Below, piece by piece: positions 6,762-14,427 of a stretch of DNA of 49,970 nt. Under the pieces are notes generated by a model that saw only the letters and a list, made by a program, of their open reading frames with translations, ran no database searches and had not been told where the DNA came from. This stretch comes from Clostridiales bacterium UBA4362 (GTDB taxonomy: Bacteria; Bacillota; Clostridia; TANB77; CAG-508), in NCBI GenBank assembly GCA_002393975.1, contig DGSM01000009.1, positions 1 to 49,970 on the forward strand. Direction: 5' to 3'. A program made the translations under genes and the position numbers. Position 1 is the first letter of the stretch. Every line of letters starts with the position of its first letter.

Positions 6762-8123
6762 TTAGCTTAAAATTTGCTTTAATTTATTAATTAATTCTTT
6801 ATTATTAGATGTAGATAACATAGTGTTTATAAGGTCTTCATTAACTTTTTCTTGAGTTAAAGTAGAAAGAGCTTTCCTTAATTTATATATTATTTCTTGT
6901 TCATCAGATGAATATAAAAGGTCTTCTCTTCTAGTTCCAGACTTATTAATGTCTATAGCTGGGAATATACGTTTTTCTGATAGAGCTCTATTTAATACAA
7001 CTTCCATATTTCCAGTACCTTTAAACTCTTCAAATATAACATCGTCCATTCTACTTCCGGTTTCAATTAAGGCAGTTGCAAGTATTGTTAAACTTCCACC
7101 ATTCTCTATGTTTCTTGCTGCTCCAAAAAACTTTTTAGGATAATGAATTGCTGCAGGATCCAAACCTCCTGATAAAGTTCTTCCAGATGTAGGAATAGTT
7201 AAGTTATAAGCTCTAGCAAGTCTTGTAATACTATCAAGCAATATTACAACATCTTTTTTATTTTCTACTAATCTTTTTGCTCTTTCAAGAACCATTTCAG
7301 CAACTTTTACATGGTGCTCTGGAAGTTCATCAAAAGTTGAATATATAACTTCTCCATTAATACTTCTGACCATATCAGTTACTTCCTCTGGTCTTTCATC
7401 AATTAGTAAAACTATTAGATTAGTTTCAGGATTATTTATTGAAATTGAGTTTGCTATTTTCTTTAATAATGTTGTTTTTCCTACTTTTGGAGGGGCAACA
7501 ATCATACCTCTTTGTCCTTTACCTATTGGACATATTAGGTCTATCATTCTCATAGCTAAATCATTACTATCTTTTGTTTCCATACTTAACTTTTCTTCAG
7601 GATATATTGGAACCAATTCATCAAATTTAGTCCTTCTATAAGAAATTTCAGGTGGAATACCATTTACTTCTCCAACGTAAATAAGTGCAGGAAATCTCTC
7701 CCCTTCTTTTGGTTTTCTAGTTATTCCTCTTATTTTATCTCCATTATCTAATCTAAAACGTTTAATTTGAGTTGGAGAAACATATATATCTTCAGGTGTT
7801 GATAAATAGTTTTTACCACGTAAAAAGCCATAGCCATCAGGAAGTATTTCTAATACACCTTCTGCCATTTTATCATTTTCACCTAATTTAAGACCTTCCT
7901 CGATTCTAATATTATTATCTGAATCATTAGAAATATCTTCATTCAATTTTTCTTCTTTTAGGTTTTCATCATCCAGATTATTTGCATTGCTTTCATTTGA
8001 AGCTTTTTCACTTGATTCTAAAAACTCAATAAGCTCTTCTTTATTAAGTTTAGACACATTTGTAGCCCCTTTTTCTTTTGCCATTACTCTTAATTCAACA
8101 AGAGTATAATCGTCAAAATTCAT
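6762..8123 (-). CDS. rho: transcription termination factor Rho
   Basis: 453 residues. Residues 1-36 form the Rho N-terminal helical (SAP-like) domain (LVELRVMAKEKG). A short acidic Asn/Glu/Asp linker follows at about 37-85, then the cold-shock RNA-binding domain (GVLEILPDGYGFLRG, VSPTQIKRFRLDNGD). The RecA-type ATPase has Walker A PPKVGKTT near 211-218, Walker B VVILLD near 292-297, and the Q/R-loop segments SGRTLSGGLDP and IETGSRMDDVIFEEFKGTGN. It is full length. The hexamer translocates along nascent RNA and ends untranslated transcripts. SD GGAG precedes the ATG. It has its own promoter at 8256-8283 and a leader of about 125 bases that is nearly all A and T. Confidence 0.97.
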   Translation of the reverse strand: MNFDDYTLVELRVMAKEKGATNVSKLNKEELIEFLESSEKASNESNANNLDDENLKEEKLNEDISNDSDNNIRIEEGLKLGENDKMAEGVLEILPDGYGFLRGKNYLSTPEDIYVSPTQIKRFRLDNGDKIRGITRKPKEGERFPALIYVGEVNGIPPEISYRRTKFDELVPIYPEEKLSMETKDSNDLAMRMIDLICPIGKGQRGMIVAPPKVGKTTLLKKIANSISINNPETNLIVLLIDERPEEVTDMVRSINGEVIYSTFDELPEHHVKVAEMVLERAKRLVENKKDVVILLDSITRLARAYNLTIPTSGRTLSGGLDPAAIHYPKKFFGAARNIENGGSLTILATALIETGSRMDDVIFEEFKGTGNMEVVLNRALSEKRIFPAIDINKSGTRREDLLYSSDEQEIIYKLRKALSTLTQEKVNEDLINTMLSTSNNKELINKLKQILS

Positions 8124-8255
8124 AAAGAATCTCCTTTCGAAATAAAATATAACATTAAATATTCAATTTTAAGTTTTTTAATATTGGGAATTTAAAAAAG
8201 ATTAAAAAATATTAAATAAAAAAATAATTAAAATAATATTTAAAACTATATTAAT

Positions 8256-8283
8256 ATTTTAACATTTTCTGGGAAAAAGTCAA
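8256..8283 (-). promoter_or_regulatory. promoter of rho
   Basis: TTGACT (8278-8283), 16-base spacer, TAAAAT (8256-8261), immediately after the terminator of the upstream DivIC-like gene. Predicted start is near 8249. Confidence 0.7.
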
Positions 8284-8292
8284 TTATTGTCG

Positions 8293-8322
8293 AAAAAAAG
8301 ACATGGATTATTTATCCATGTC
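8293..8322 (-). terminator. terminator overlapping the DivIC-like stop codon
   Basis: A perfect 9-bp stem GACATGGAT/ATCCATGTC with a 5-base loop is followed on the minus strand by seven Ts. The last codons and the TAA stop (8308-8310) lie inside the hairpin. Confidence 0.85.
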
Positions 8323-8574
8323 TACATATATTCTTTCATTTGGTAAATACATATCAAGTTTTTCTCTAGCCATTTCTTCAATATAATTGGTTGAATTAAT
8401 ATTATCTAATGTTTCAGATAGTTCATTATTTTTGATTTTAGCTTGTTCTATTTGATTATGATATTGATCTCCTTCTTTATTATACGCATTTAACATCTTT
8501 TGTTGGTTTATAAAAACAAAGATTGCATATATTATAAAGGCAAATAATATTAATTTAGGTACAATCCTTTTCAT
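8308..8574 (-). CDS. septum formation initiator, DivIC/FtsB family
   Basis: An 88-residue bitopic protein: a short basic N-terminus, one transmembrane helix (ILFAFIIYAIFVFI), a coiled coil (QQKMLNAYNKEGDQYHNQIEQ and on), then the conserved membrane-distal motif YIEEMAREKLDMYLPNERIY. Length and layout match DivIC/FtsB, which joins FtsL and DivIB/FtsQ in the divisome. It is 12 bases downstream of the membrane gene at 8587, in the same transcript, and its terminator is built over the stop codon. Confidence 0.88.
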   Translation of the reverse strand: MKRIVPKLILFAFIIYAIFVFINQQKMLNAYNKEGDQYHNQIEQAKIKNNELSETLDNINSTNYIEEMAREKLDMYLPNERIYVDMDK

Positions 8575-8586
8575 ATTGAATCCTCT

Positions 8587-9300
8587 CTATTTCTTAAGTA
8601 AAGCGAAAGCTCCTATTACAATTCCTACAATGATTACAGCTAAAACTGCAAAGAAAATAATAATAATTTTGTTTTCTTCAGCTTTAACATCAGAAGCTTG
8701 TCTTCTAAGTTCTGCTTTTTCTTTTTTCTCTTCTTGTTCGTTATACTTTTTGTCAAATTCATGGCCAATTTCAAAATTATTAAAGAATTTTAATAATTCA
8801 TTATGGTTTAAAGAATAAGTTGGTAATGTAGTTCTTATAAATCTTTCAGAATTTTCTTTTTGATAAATAATATTTAAAGTATAAAAGCGTGTAAACCATG
8901 CTCTACTACTCTTTGCTAAATAAATATTAAACAATTGATCATAAGAAATTCTTTCTGTTTCAAATCTATATTTAATGATCAAATCTGACTCAGTAAATCT
9001 TAATGAATAAGTTGAGCTGTAAATGCTATAACCTATAACCACTAAAATAAATAATAGAACATATAAAAGATTTAAAGGTGAATACCAAAAAGACCCTATT
9101 AGTAGTCCTAAAATAATGATTGTTTCAACTATAACTTGAATCTTGTGTTCATCAAGAAAGTTTTTAAAATTAGATTTTAATAGAAACTTATCTTTAATAT
9201 GAGTTATATTTGAAAACTCTCGATGGTTTACTTCAGCATACACTTTTTTTAATGATATTCTTTTATTTTTAGATTCTTTCTTTACTTTTGTATTAGCCAT
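8587..9300 (-). CDS. membrane protein of unknown function
   Basis: 237 residues. A basic N-terminal 50 residues (KKESKNKRISLKK) is followed by a hydrophobic hairpin of two helices (about 55-95). A roughly 90-residue beta-rich cytoplasmic stretch (YSLRFTESDLIIKYRF, RISYDQLFNIYLAKSS, RFIRTTLPTYSL) could be a PH-like/YcxB-type fold. A charged coiled segment (YNEQEEKKEKAELRR) and a C-terminal transmembrane helix end the protein. I recognise no named family. It has a promoter at 9323 and is first in an operon with the DivIC-like gene, hinting at an envelope role, which is inference only. The SD GGAG is about 12 bases from the ATG, a little long. Confidence 0.6.
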   Translation of the reverse strand: MANTKVKKESKNKRISLKKVYAEVNHREFSNITHIKDKFLLKSNFKNFLDEHKIQVIVETIIILGLLIGSFWYSPLNLLYVLLFILVVIGYSIYSSTYSLRFTESDLIIKYRFETERISYDQLFNIYLAKSSRAWFTRFYTLNIIYQKENSERFIRTTLPTYSLNHNELLKFFNNFEIGHEFDKKYNEQEEKKEKAELRRQASDVKAEENKIIIIFFAVLAVIIVGIVIGAFALLKK

Positions 9301-9322
9301 AAATCAAACATTCTCCAATTAA

Positions 9323-9351
9323 AATATAACAAAACATAAGATTTTATTCAA
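9323..9351 (-). promoter_or_regulatory. promoter of membrane protein/DivIC operon
   Basis: TTGAAT (9346-9351), 17-base spacer, TATATT (9323-9328) with an extended TG (TGTTATATT). Confidence 0.6.
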
Positions 9352-9397
9352 ATAAATAGAAAGTATTTAAATAAAATGTATAAATAAAGTAATATAA

Positions 9398-10591
9398 TTA
9401 CTTATTTAACAGTCTCAATGTATCTTTAGCTATCATAAGTTCCTCATTAGTAGGAACAACCCAAACTGGTATTGTTGAATCTTTAGAAGAAATACAAATT
9501 TCTTCTCCTCTAGTATTATTTTTCTCATCATCAATTTTAATACCCATATAATTTAAGTATTTGATAATACCAGCTCTAATTCTAGATTGATTTTCTCCAA
9601 TTCCTGCTGTAAATGTTATAACATCAATACCTTGCATTGAAACTGCATATGCTGCAATAAATTGAGCAACTTTGTATTCATAAAGATCCATAGCAGTTTT
9701 AGCATCTTCGTTTCCTTTATCTATAGCTTCTTCTATGTCTCTACAATCTGCAGATAAGCCTTTAGTTAAACCAAATAGACCAGATTCTTTATTTAGAATT
9801 TCTTCCAACTCACTTGGTTTTAACTTTTCATTTTCCATTAAATATGTAATAACAGATGGATCTAAATCGCCTGATCTGCTACACATAGGAATACCACCTA
9901 AAGGAGTAAGTCCCATAGATGTTTCTACAGATTCACCATTCATAATAGCACAAATGCTTGCTCCTTGTCCTAAGTGACAATTAACAATTTTTAAATCTTT
10001 AACTGATTTATTTAATAATTCTGCAATTCTATTTGCTACATATTTATGTGATGTTCCATGACAACCATATTTTCTTATATTATATTTTTCATAATATTTA
10101 TATGGAATTGGAAGCATATATCTTTCTTTAGGTATTGAATAATGAAAAGCAGTATCAAATACAGCAACCATTGGAATATTAGGCATTAGCTTTTGACAAG
10201 CTTTAATTCCCATGATTGCAGCAGGATTATGTAATGGTGCAAATGTTTTATATTCATCAATTTTACTTATAACATAATCATCTATTACAGCTGCATCAGA
10301 GAATGAATCAGCTCCATGAACTATTCTATGTCCTATTGCATCAATTTCATCCAAACTTTTTATTGCAGGATGTTCTTTATCAAGAATTTGTTTCAATGAG
10401 AAATCTAGTGCTTCTTTATGATTTTTTACAGGGTGTTCAAGGACTATTTTTTCGCCATTAATTTTATGCGTTAAGAAGGATTTTTCTCCTATTCTTTCAT
10501 AAGTACCTTTACAAATTAAACTTTCATTTTCCATATTAAGAAGTTGATACTTAAGTGAAGAACTTCCGCAATTAATAACTAAAACTTTCAT
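9398..10591 (-). CDS. ackA: acetate kinase, second copy
   Basis: A 397-residue ASKHA-fold kinase that interconverts acetyl phosphate + ADP and acetate + ATP. Family residues are visible: VINCGSSSLKYQ (phosphate loop), GHRIVHG (Arg), APLHNP (His), VFDTAFH (Asp), GTSHKY (His), NCHLGQGAS (His), SRSGDLDP (Arg) and PTNEELMIA (Glu). One oddity is MCSRSGD, where Cys replaces the usual Gly of the GTRSGD/GSRTGD motif; the catalytic Arg is kept. It is the last gene of pta-ackA-ackA, 51 bases after the first copy, with which it shares clear overall similarity. It may be redundant or tuned to different conditions. Confidence 0.95.
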   Translation of the reverse strand: MKVLVINCGSSSLKYQLLNMENESLICKGTYERIGEKSFLTHKINGEKIVLEHPVKNHKEALDFSLKQILDKEHPAIKSLDEIDAIGHRIVHGADSFSDAAVIDDYVISKIDEYKTFAPLHNPAAIMGIKACQKLMPNIPMVAVFDTAFHYSIPKERYMLPIPYKYYEKYNIRKYGCHGTSHKYVANRIAELLNKSVKDLKIVNCHLGQGASICAIMNGESVETSMGLTPLGGIPMCSRSGDLDPSVITYLMENEKLKPSELEEILNKESGLFGLTKGLSADCRDIEEAIDKGNEDAKTAMDLYEYKVAQFIAAYAVSMQGIDVITFTAGIGENQSRIRAGIIKYLNYMGIKIDDEKNNTRGEEICISSKDSTIPVWVVPTNEELMIAKDTLRLLNK

Positions 10592-10642
10592 TATTTCTCC
10601 TTTATATTAAATTATAAAAATACTAACCCCATTAAAAATAGA

Positions 10643-11842
10643 TTATTTACCTTGTACTAGATCTCTAGTATCTCTAGCAATCATTAGTTCCTCATTAGTA
10701 GGAACAACATAAACTTCTACTTTTGAATCAGGTGCAGATATCTTAGCTTCTACAGCGAAAGCATCTTTGTTTGCTTTCTCATCAAGTTTTACTCCTAAGA
10801 ATTCTAGTTGTTTACAAATTTCAGCTCTTGACTCAGCTCCTCTTTCTCCAACTCCTGCAGTAAATGTAATAACATCTACACCATTCATAGCAACAACACA
10901 TCTTGCAACATATGCTGCTATTACATAATGATAGTGGTCTAATGCAAGTTTTGCTCTATGATTGCCTTCAGCTAGAGCCATCTCTATATCTCTGTTATCA
11001 GCTGAAATTCCAGAAATTCCTAGAAGACCAGATTTTTTATTTATTAAAATATCTGCTTCATCTGGAGTCATGTTTTCTTTCTTCATAATAAATGTAATAA
11101 CAGATGGGTCAATATCTCCTGTTCTAGAACCCATAGGAATACCAGCTACTGGAGATAATCCCATTGAAGTTTCAACACATTTGCCATCTTGTATAGCACA
11201 AATACTTGCACCTTGTCCAATGTGACAATTAACAATTTTTAAATCTTCAATTGGCTTATCTAATATTTCAGCAATTCTTTGTGAAACATATTTATGTGAG
11301 GTTCCGTGAGCACCATATTTTCTTATACCATATTTTTCATAATACTCATATGGTATAGGATAAATATATCTATGCTCTGGTAATGTTTGATGAAAAGCAG
11401 TATCAAATACAACTGCCATTGGTGTATCAGGCATAATCTTCTTGCAAGCATCAATTCCTAATAATGCAGGTGGATTATGAAGTGGTGCAAGAGATGCTAA
11501 TTCTTCAATATCTTTAATTACTTTATCATCAACTAATACTGAGTGGCTAAATTTGTCTCCACCTTGTACTATTCTATGGCCAATACCATCAATTTCTTTT
11601 AAATCTTTAATAACGCCATATTCTGAATTTGTAATTTGGTCTAAAACTAGCTTTAGAGCTTCAGCATGATTTTTAACATGCTCCTCTAATTTAATCTTTT
11701 GTCCATTAACTTTATGAGTTAAGAAAGATTTTTCACTTCCTATTCTCTCAAAGTTTCCTGAGCACATTGTTTCTTCTGTTGTCATATCGATTACTTGATA
11801 TTTTAAAGAAGAACTACCGCAGTTTAATACTAAAATTTTCAT
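10643..11842 (-). CDS. ackA: acetate kinase, first copy
   Basis: A 399-residue acetate kinase with all expected motifs: VLNCGSSSLKYQ, GHRIVQGG, APLHNPP, VFDTAFHQ, GTSHKY, NCHIGQGAS, MGSRTGDIDP and PTNEELMIARD. It starts 13 bases after pta with SD GGAG, so it is the canonical pta-ackA partner making ATP and acetate from acetyl phosphate. A second intact copy lies directly downstream in the same direction, so a tandem duplication within the operon is the simplest origin. Confidence 0.96.
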   Translation of the reverse strand: MKILVLNCGSSSLKYQVIDMTTEETMCSGNFERIGSEKSFLTHKVNGQKIKLEEHVKNHAEALKLVLDQITNSEYGVIKDLKEIDGIGHRIVQGGDKFSHSVLVDDKVIKDIEELASLAPLHNPPALLGIDACKKIMPDTPMAVVFDTAFHQTLPEHRYIYPIPYEYYEKYGIRKYGAHGTSHKYVSQRIAEILDKPIEDLKIVNCHIGQGASICAIQDGKCVETSMGLSPVAGIPMGSRTGDIDPSVITFIMKKENMTPDEADILINKKSGLLGISGISADNRDIEMALAEGNHRAKLALDHYHYVIAAYVARCVVAMNGVDVITFTAGVGERGAESRAEICKQLEFLGVKLDEKANKDAFAVEAKISAPDSKVEVYVVPTNEELMIARDTRDLVQGK

Positions 11843-11855
11843 CTTTCTCTCCTTT

Positions 11856-12866
11856 TTATTTTTGATTTATTGCTTGGACAGCTGTTATAGCAACTACTCC
11901 AACTATATCCTCTGCTGAGCATCCTCTAGATAGATCATTTACTGGTCTTGCCATTCCTTGACAAAGAGGACCATAAGCTTCTGCATGTCCTAATCTTTGA
12001 GTCATTTTATAACATATATTTCCAACATCAAGATTAGGGAATATTAATATATTTGCTTTTCCTTCTACAGGTGATCCAGGTGCTTTAAATTTAGCAACTT
12101 CAGGAATTATTGCTGCATCTAATTGTAATTCACCATCAACTATTAGATCAGGAGCTTTAGCTCTTACTTTATTTGTTGCATCTATAACTTTATCAGTTAA
12201 TTCGCTATGAGCACTACCTTTTGTTGAATAAGATAACATAGCAACTCTTGGAGTTCCTTCTGGATTTACTAATTCCTTATAAGAGTTTGCTGATGAAATA
12301 GCAATATCAGACAATGCTTCACTATCTGGATTTTCATTCATTCCACTATCAGCATAAATGAATACTCCATTATCACCAAATGTTGTTTCTTGTAATACCA
12401 TTACAAAAAATGCTGATACAGTTGGTATTCCAGGTGCTCCTTTTATGATTTGTAATGCTGGTTTAAGAGTATCTGCTGTTGAGTGACAAGCTCCTGAAAC
12501 AAAGCCATCAGCATCTCCCATCTTAACCATCATTGTTGCAAAGTATCTAGAATTTGTTTTTAACAATTCCATTGCTTCATCATATGTCATGCCTTTATTC
12601 TTACGTAATTCAGCAAGACTATTTGCATAATAATCCAACTTATCAGAATTTAAATTATTGATTATAGGTGTATCTCCTAAATCAATGTGATTATCTCTTG
12701 CATCTAATGCTATTTTCTCTGGATTGCCTATTAAAATAACTTTAGCAAAACCTTGTTCATTAATCATTTGTACTGCTTTTAAAGTTCTTAAATCTTCGCT
12801 TTCTGGAAGTACAATGGTTTTAATTGAGGTTCTAGCTTTATTTTTCATATCATCAATAAAACTCAT
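11856..12866 (-). CDS. pta: phosphate acetyltransferase
   Basis: 336 residues, the length of the short Pta that has only the PTA_PTB catalytic domain. Conserved stretches are KTIVLPESEDLRTLKA, GDADGFVSGACHSTADTLKPA, GVFIYADSGMNENPD, AMLSYSTKGSAHSE, DGELQLDAAI and ILIFPNLDVGNICYK. It converts acetyl-CoA and phosphate to acetyl phosphate and CoA, feeding the acetate kinases downstream; this is the main fermentative ATP branch. Transcribed from the promoter at 12913-12941, which is intertwined with the divergent pseudouridine synthase promoter. Confidence 0.96.
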   Translation of the reverse strand: MSFIDDMKNKARTSIKTIVLPESEDLRTLKAVQMINEQGFAKVILIGNPEKIALDARDNHIDLGDTPIINNLNSDKLDYYANSLAELRKNKGMTYDEAMELLKTNSRYFATMMVKMGDADGFVSGACHSTADTLKPALQIIKGAPGIPTVSAFFVMVLQETTFGDNGVFIYADSGMNENPDSEALSDIAISSANSYKELVNPEGTPRVAMLSYSTKGSAHSELTDKVIDATNKVRAKAPDLIVDGELQLDAAIIPEVAKFKAPGSPVEGKANILIFPNLDVGNICYKMTQRLGHAEAYGPLCQGMARPVNDLSRGCSAEDIVGVVAITAVQAINQK

Positions 12867-12912
12867 ATAAAAATCCCTTTCTTGAACTTTATTTATTTTT
12901 TAACTGACTAAC

Positions 12913-12956
12913 ATTATAACTAATAACTTGTAAAAGTACAAGAATTTTTATATAAT
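12913..12956. promoter_or_regulatory. divergent overlapping promoters sharing a -35 palindrome
   Basis: Minus strand (pta): TTGTAC (12936-12941), 17 bases, TATAAT (12913-12918). Plus strand (pseudouridine synthase): TTGTAA (12928-12933), 17 bases, TATAAT (12951-12956). Both -35 hexamers lie in the perfect palindrome CTTGTA-AAAG-TACAAG (12927-12942), so polymerase should occupy only one side at a time. A repressor could also use the palindrome as an operator. Confidence 0.75.
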
Positions 12957-12994
12957 AAAAATATATTTTTTATTAATTTATAAGGCTTTTGACA

Positions 12995-13912
12995 ATGAAT
13001 AATAAGATGAAAATAGATTATAAAATTTCAAATGAAAAAACAGTCTTGGAAATATGTAAAGATAAATTAAACATATCTTCAAGACTTTTTAGTAAGCTTA
13101 AAAATGAGCATATCTATTTAAATAATAATTTGTTAACTACTTATACCCCATTAAAAGAAGGTGACATTCTTACAATTAATATGGGATATGCAGAAACTCA
13201 AGACAATGTAGTACCAAATAACGATATACACTTTGACATACTATATGAAGATGAATGGCTTCTTATTGTAAATAAACCTGCAAATATGCCTGTCCACCCC
13301 ACTATGATGCATTATGAAGATACACTTTCAAATGGAATTAAAGCATATTTTGAATCAAATAATCTAAATAAAAAAATTAGATTAGTAAATAGATTAGATA
13401 AAGACACTTCAGGAATAGTAATTATTGCAAAATGTGAGTATATTCAAGAACAATTAGTAAAACAAATGAAGCAAAGTATTTTTGAAAAAGAATATCTAGC
13501 ATTAGTAACAGGTACATTGCCTATTGAAAATAGAATTATAACAATTGATCTTCCAATTAAAAGAAAAGCTGATAGCATTATAGAAAGAATGGTAGCTAAA
13601 GATGGAGAAAAAGCTATTACTCAATATGAAGTAATTAAGAATTTTAAAAACAATGAAAATAACGAAATAAATGATGACAATAATTACTCGGAATTAAACA
13701 TAAAACTTTTAACAGGAAGGACTCATCAAATACGTGTTCACTTTTCATATTTAGGTCATCCTATATTAGGAGATACTTTATATGGCAAAGGATCAACTTT
13801 AATAAATAGACAAGCTTTACATGCACGACAAATTAAGTTTATACATCCAATAACCAAAAAGGAACTAACTATACAAGCAGCTATTCCTCAAGATATATTA
13901 AATCTTATATAG
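12995..13912 (+). CDS. RluA/RluD-family pseudouridine synthase
   Basis: About 305 residues. An N-terminal S4-like RNA-binding domain (KLNISSRLFSKLKNEHIYLNN) is followed by the catalytic domain with IVNKPANMPVHP, RLVNRLDKDTSGIVI (catalytic Asp near 135), FEKEYLALVTG and the C-terminal LLTGRTHQIRVHFSYLGHPILGDTLYG. This is the RluA/RluD family that isomerises uridines in 23S rRNA or tRNA; the exact target site cannot be assigned. I prefer ATG 12995 (AAGG about 9 bases upstream) over TTG 12989. The region between the two catalytic strands holds an Asn-rich insert (NNENNEINDDNN). Confidence 0.9.
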   Translation: MNNKMKIDYKISNEKTVLEICKDKLNISSRLFSKLKNEHIYLNNNLLTTYTPLKEGDILTINMGYAETQDNVVPNNDIHFDILYEDEWLLIVNKPANMPVHPTMMHYEDTLSNGIKAYFESNNLNKKIRLVNRLDKDTSGIVIIAKCEYIQEQLVKQMKQSIFEKEYLALVTGTLPIENRIITIDLPIKRKADSIIERMVAKDGEKAITQYEVIKNFKNNENNEINDDNNYSELNIKLLTGRTHQIRVHFSYLGHPILGDTLYGKGSTLINRQALHARQIKFIHPITKKELTIQAAIPQDILNLI

Positions 13913-13983
13913 TTATATAATCTTTATTATATTTTTTTAAATATAGTAATCTTTTAAACTTAAATTAATTATTAAACCATAAA

Positions 13984-14012
13984 AAATCAGCCCCCATTAA
14001 GGAGGCTGATTT
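13984..14012. terminator. terminator after RNase P RNA
   Basis: The stem AAATCAGCC/GGCTGATTT extended by CC/GG has a short TTAA loop. On the minus strand it ends in TTTTTT, so it mainly ends rnpB; on the plus strand it can also stop the pseudouridine synthase transcript. Confidence 0.85.
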
Positions 14013-14033
14013 AAATATATAAAAATATTTAAA

Positions 14034-14384
14034 GTAGTAAATCTGTAAGCCGGGTTCTGTCGAGATTAGTCATTTATCTTGAACACGTATTGCTACATGT
14101 CTCCTGCCACCAGAACGGGAGATAGCGAGCAGCTTTAAAGCCTCCCTATATACCGGCGTTGCTCCAGATGGGGTTTACAGTGCCTTCGGTGTCACCACCA
14201 AAGCGGTAGGCTCTTACCCTGCCTTTTCACCCTTACCTAAGTAAACTTAGGCGGTAATTTTCTGTTGCACTTTCCTTAAGGTTACCCTCACTTGACGTTA
14301 TCAAGCATCTTTGCTCTATGGGGCCCGGACTTTCCTCATAAGTCACCTTTCGGTGTTGACTTACGCGACTAATCAATTTACTAC
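14034..14384 (-). ncRNA. rnpB: RNase P RNA
   Basis: The minus strand carries the universally conserved RNase P RNA cores: GAGGAAAGTCCGGGC near the 5' end, AGGGTGAAA, GGTAAGAGCC in the middle, and ACAGAACCCGGCTTA near the 3' end. The ends pair as GTAGTAAAT/ATTTACTAC (helix P1), which sets the boundaries and a length of about 350. It is the catalytic RNA that trims 5' leaders from tRNA precursors. It has its own promoter inside the 3' end of the tex region and a terminator at 13984. Confidence 0.97.
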
Positions 14385-14391
14385 ATACATA

Positions 14392-14420
14392 ATTATATCA
14401 AATTTTAGTGATTCTAGCAA
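14392..14420 (-). promoter_or_regulatory. promoter of rnpB
   Basis: TTGCTA (14415-14420), 17-base spacer, TATAAT (14392-14397). The predicted start coincides with the first base of helix P1 near 14384. It lies directly after the tex stop codon. Confidence 0.85.
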
Positions 14421-14427
14421 ATAATTT

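Noticed and set aside
10962..11225. Plus-strand open frames inside the acetate kinase genes
   Set aside because: Antisense shadows of clearly conserved coding sequence.
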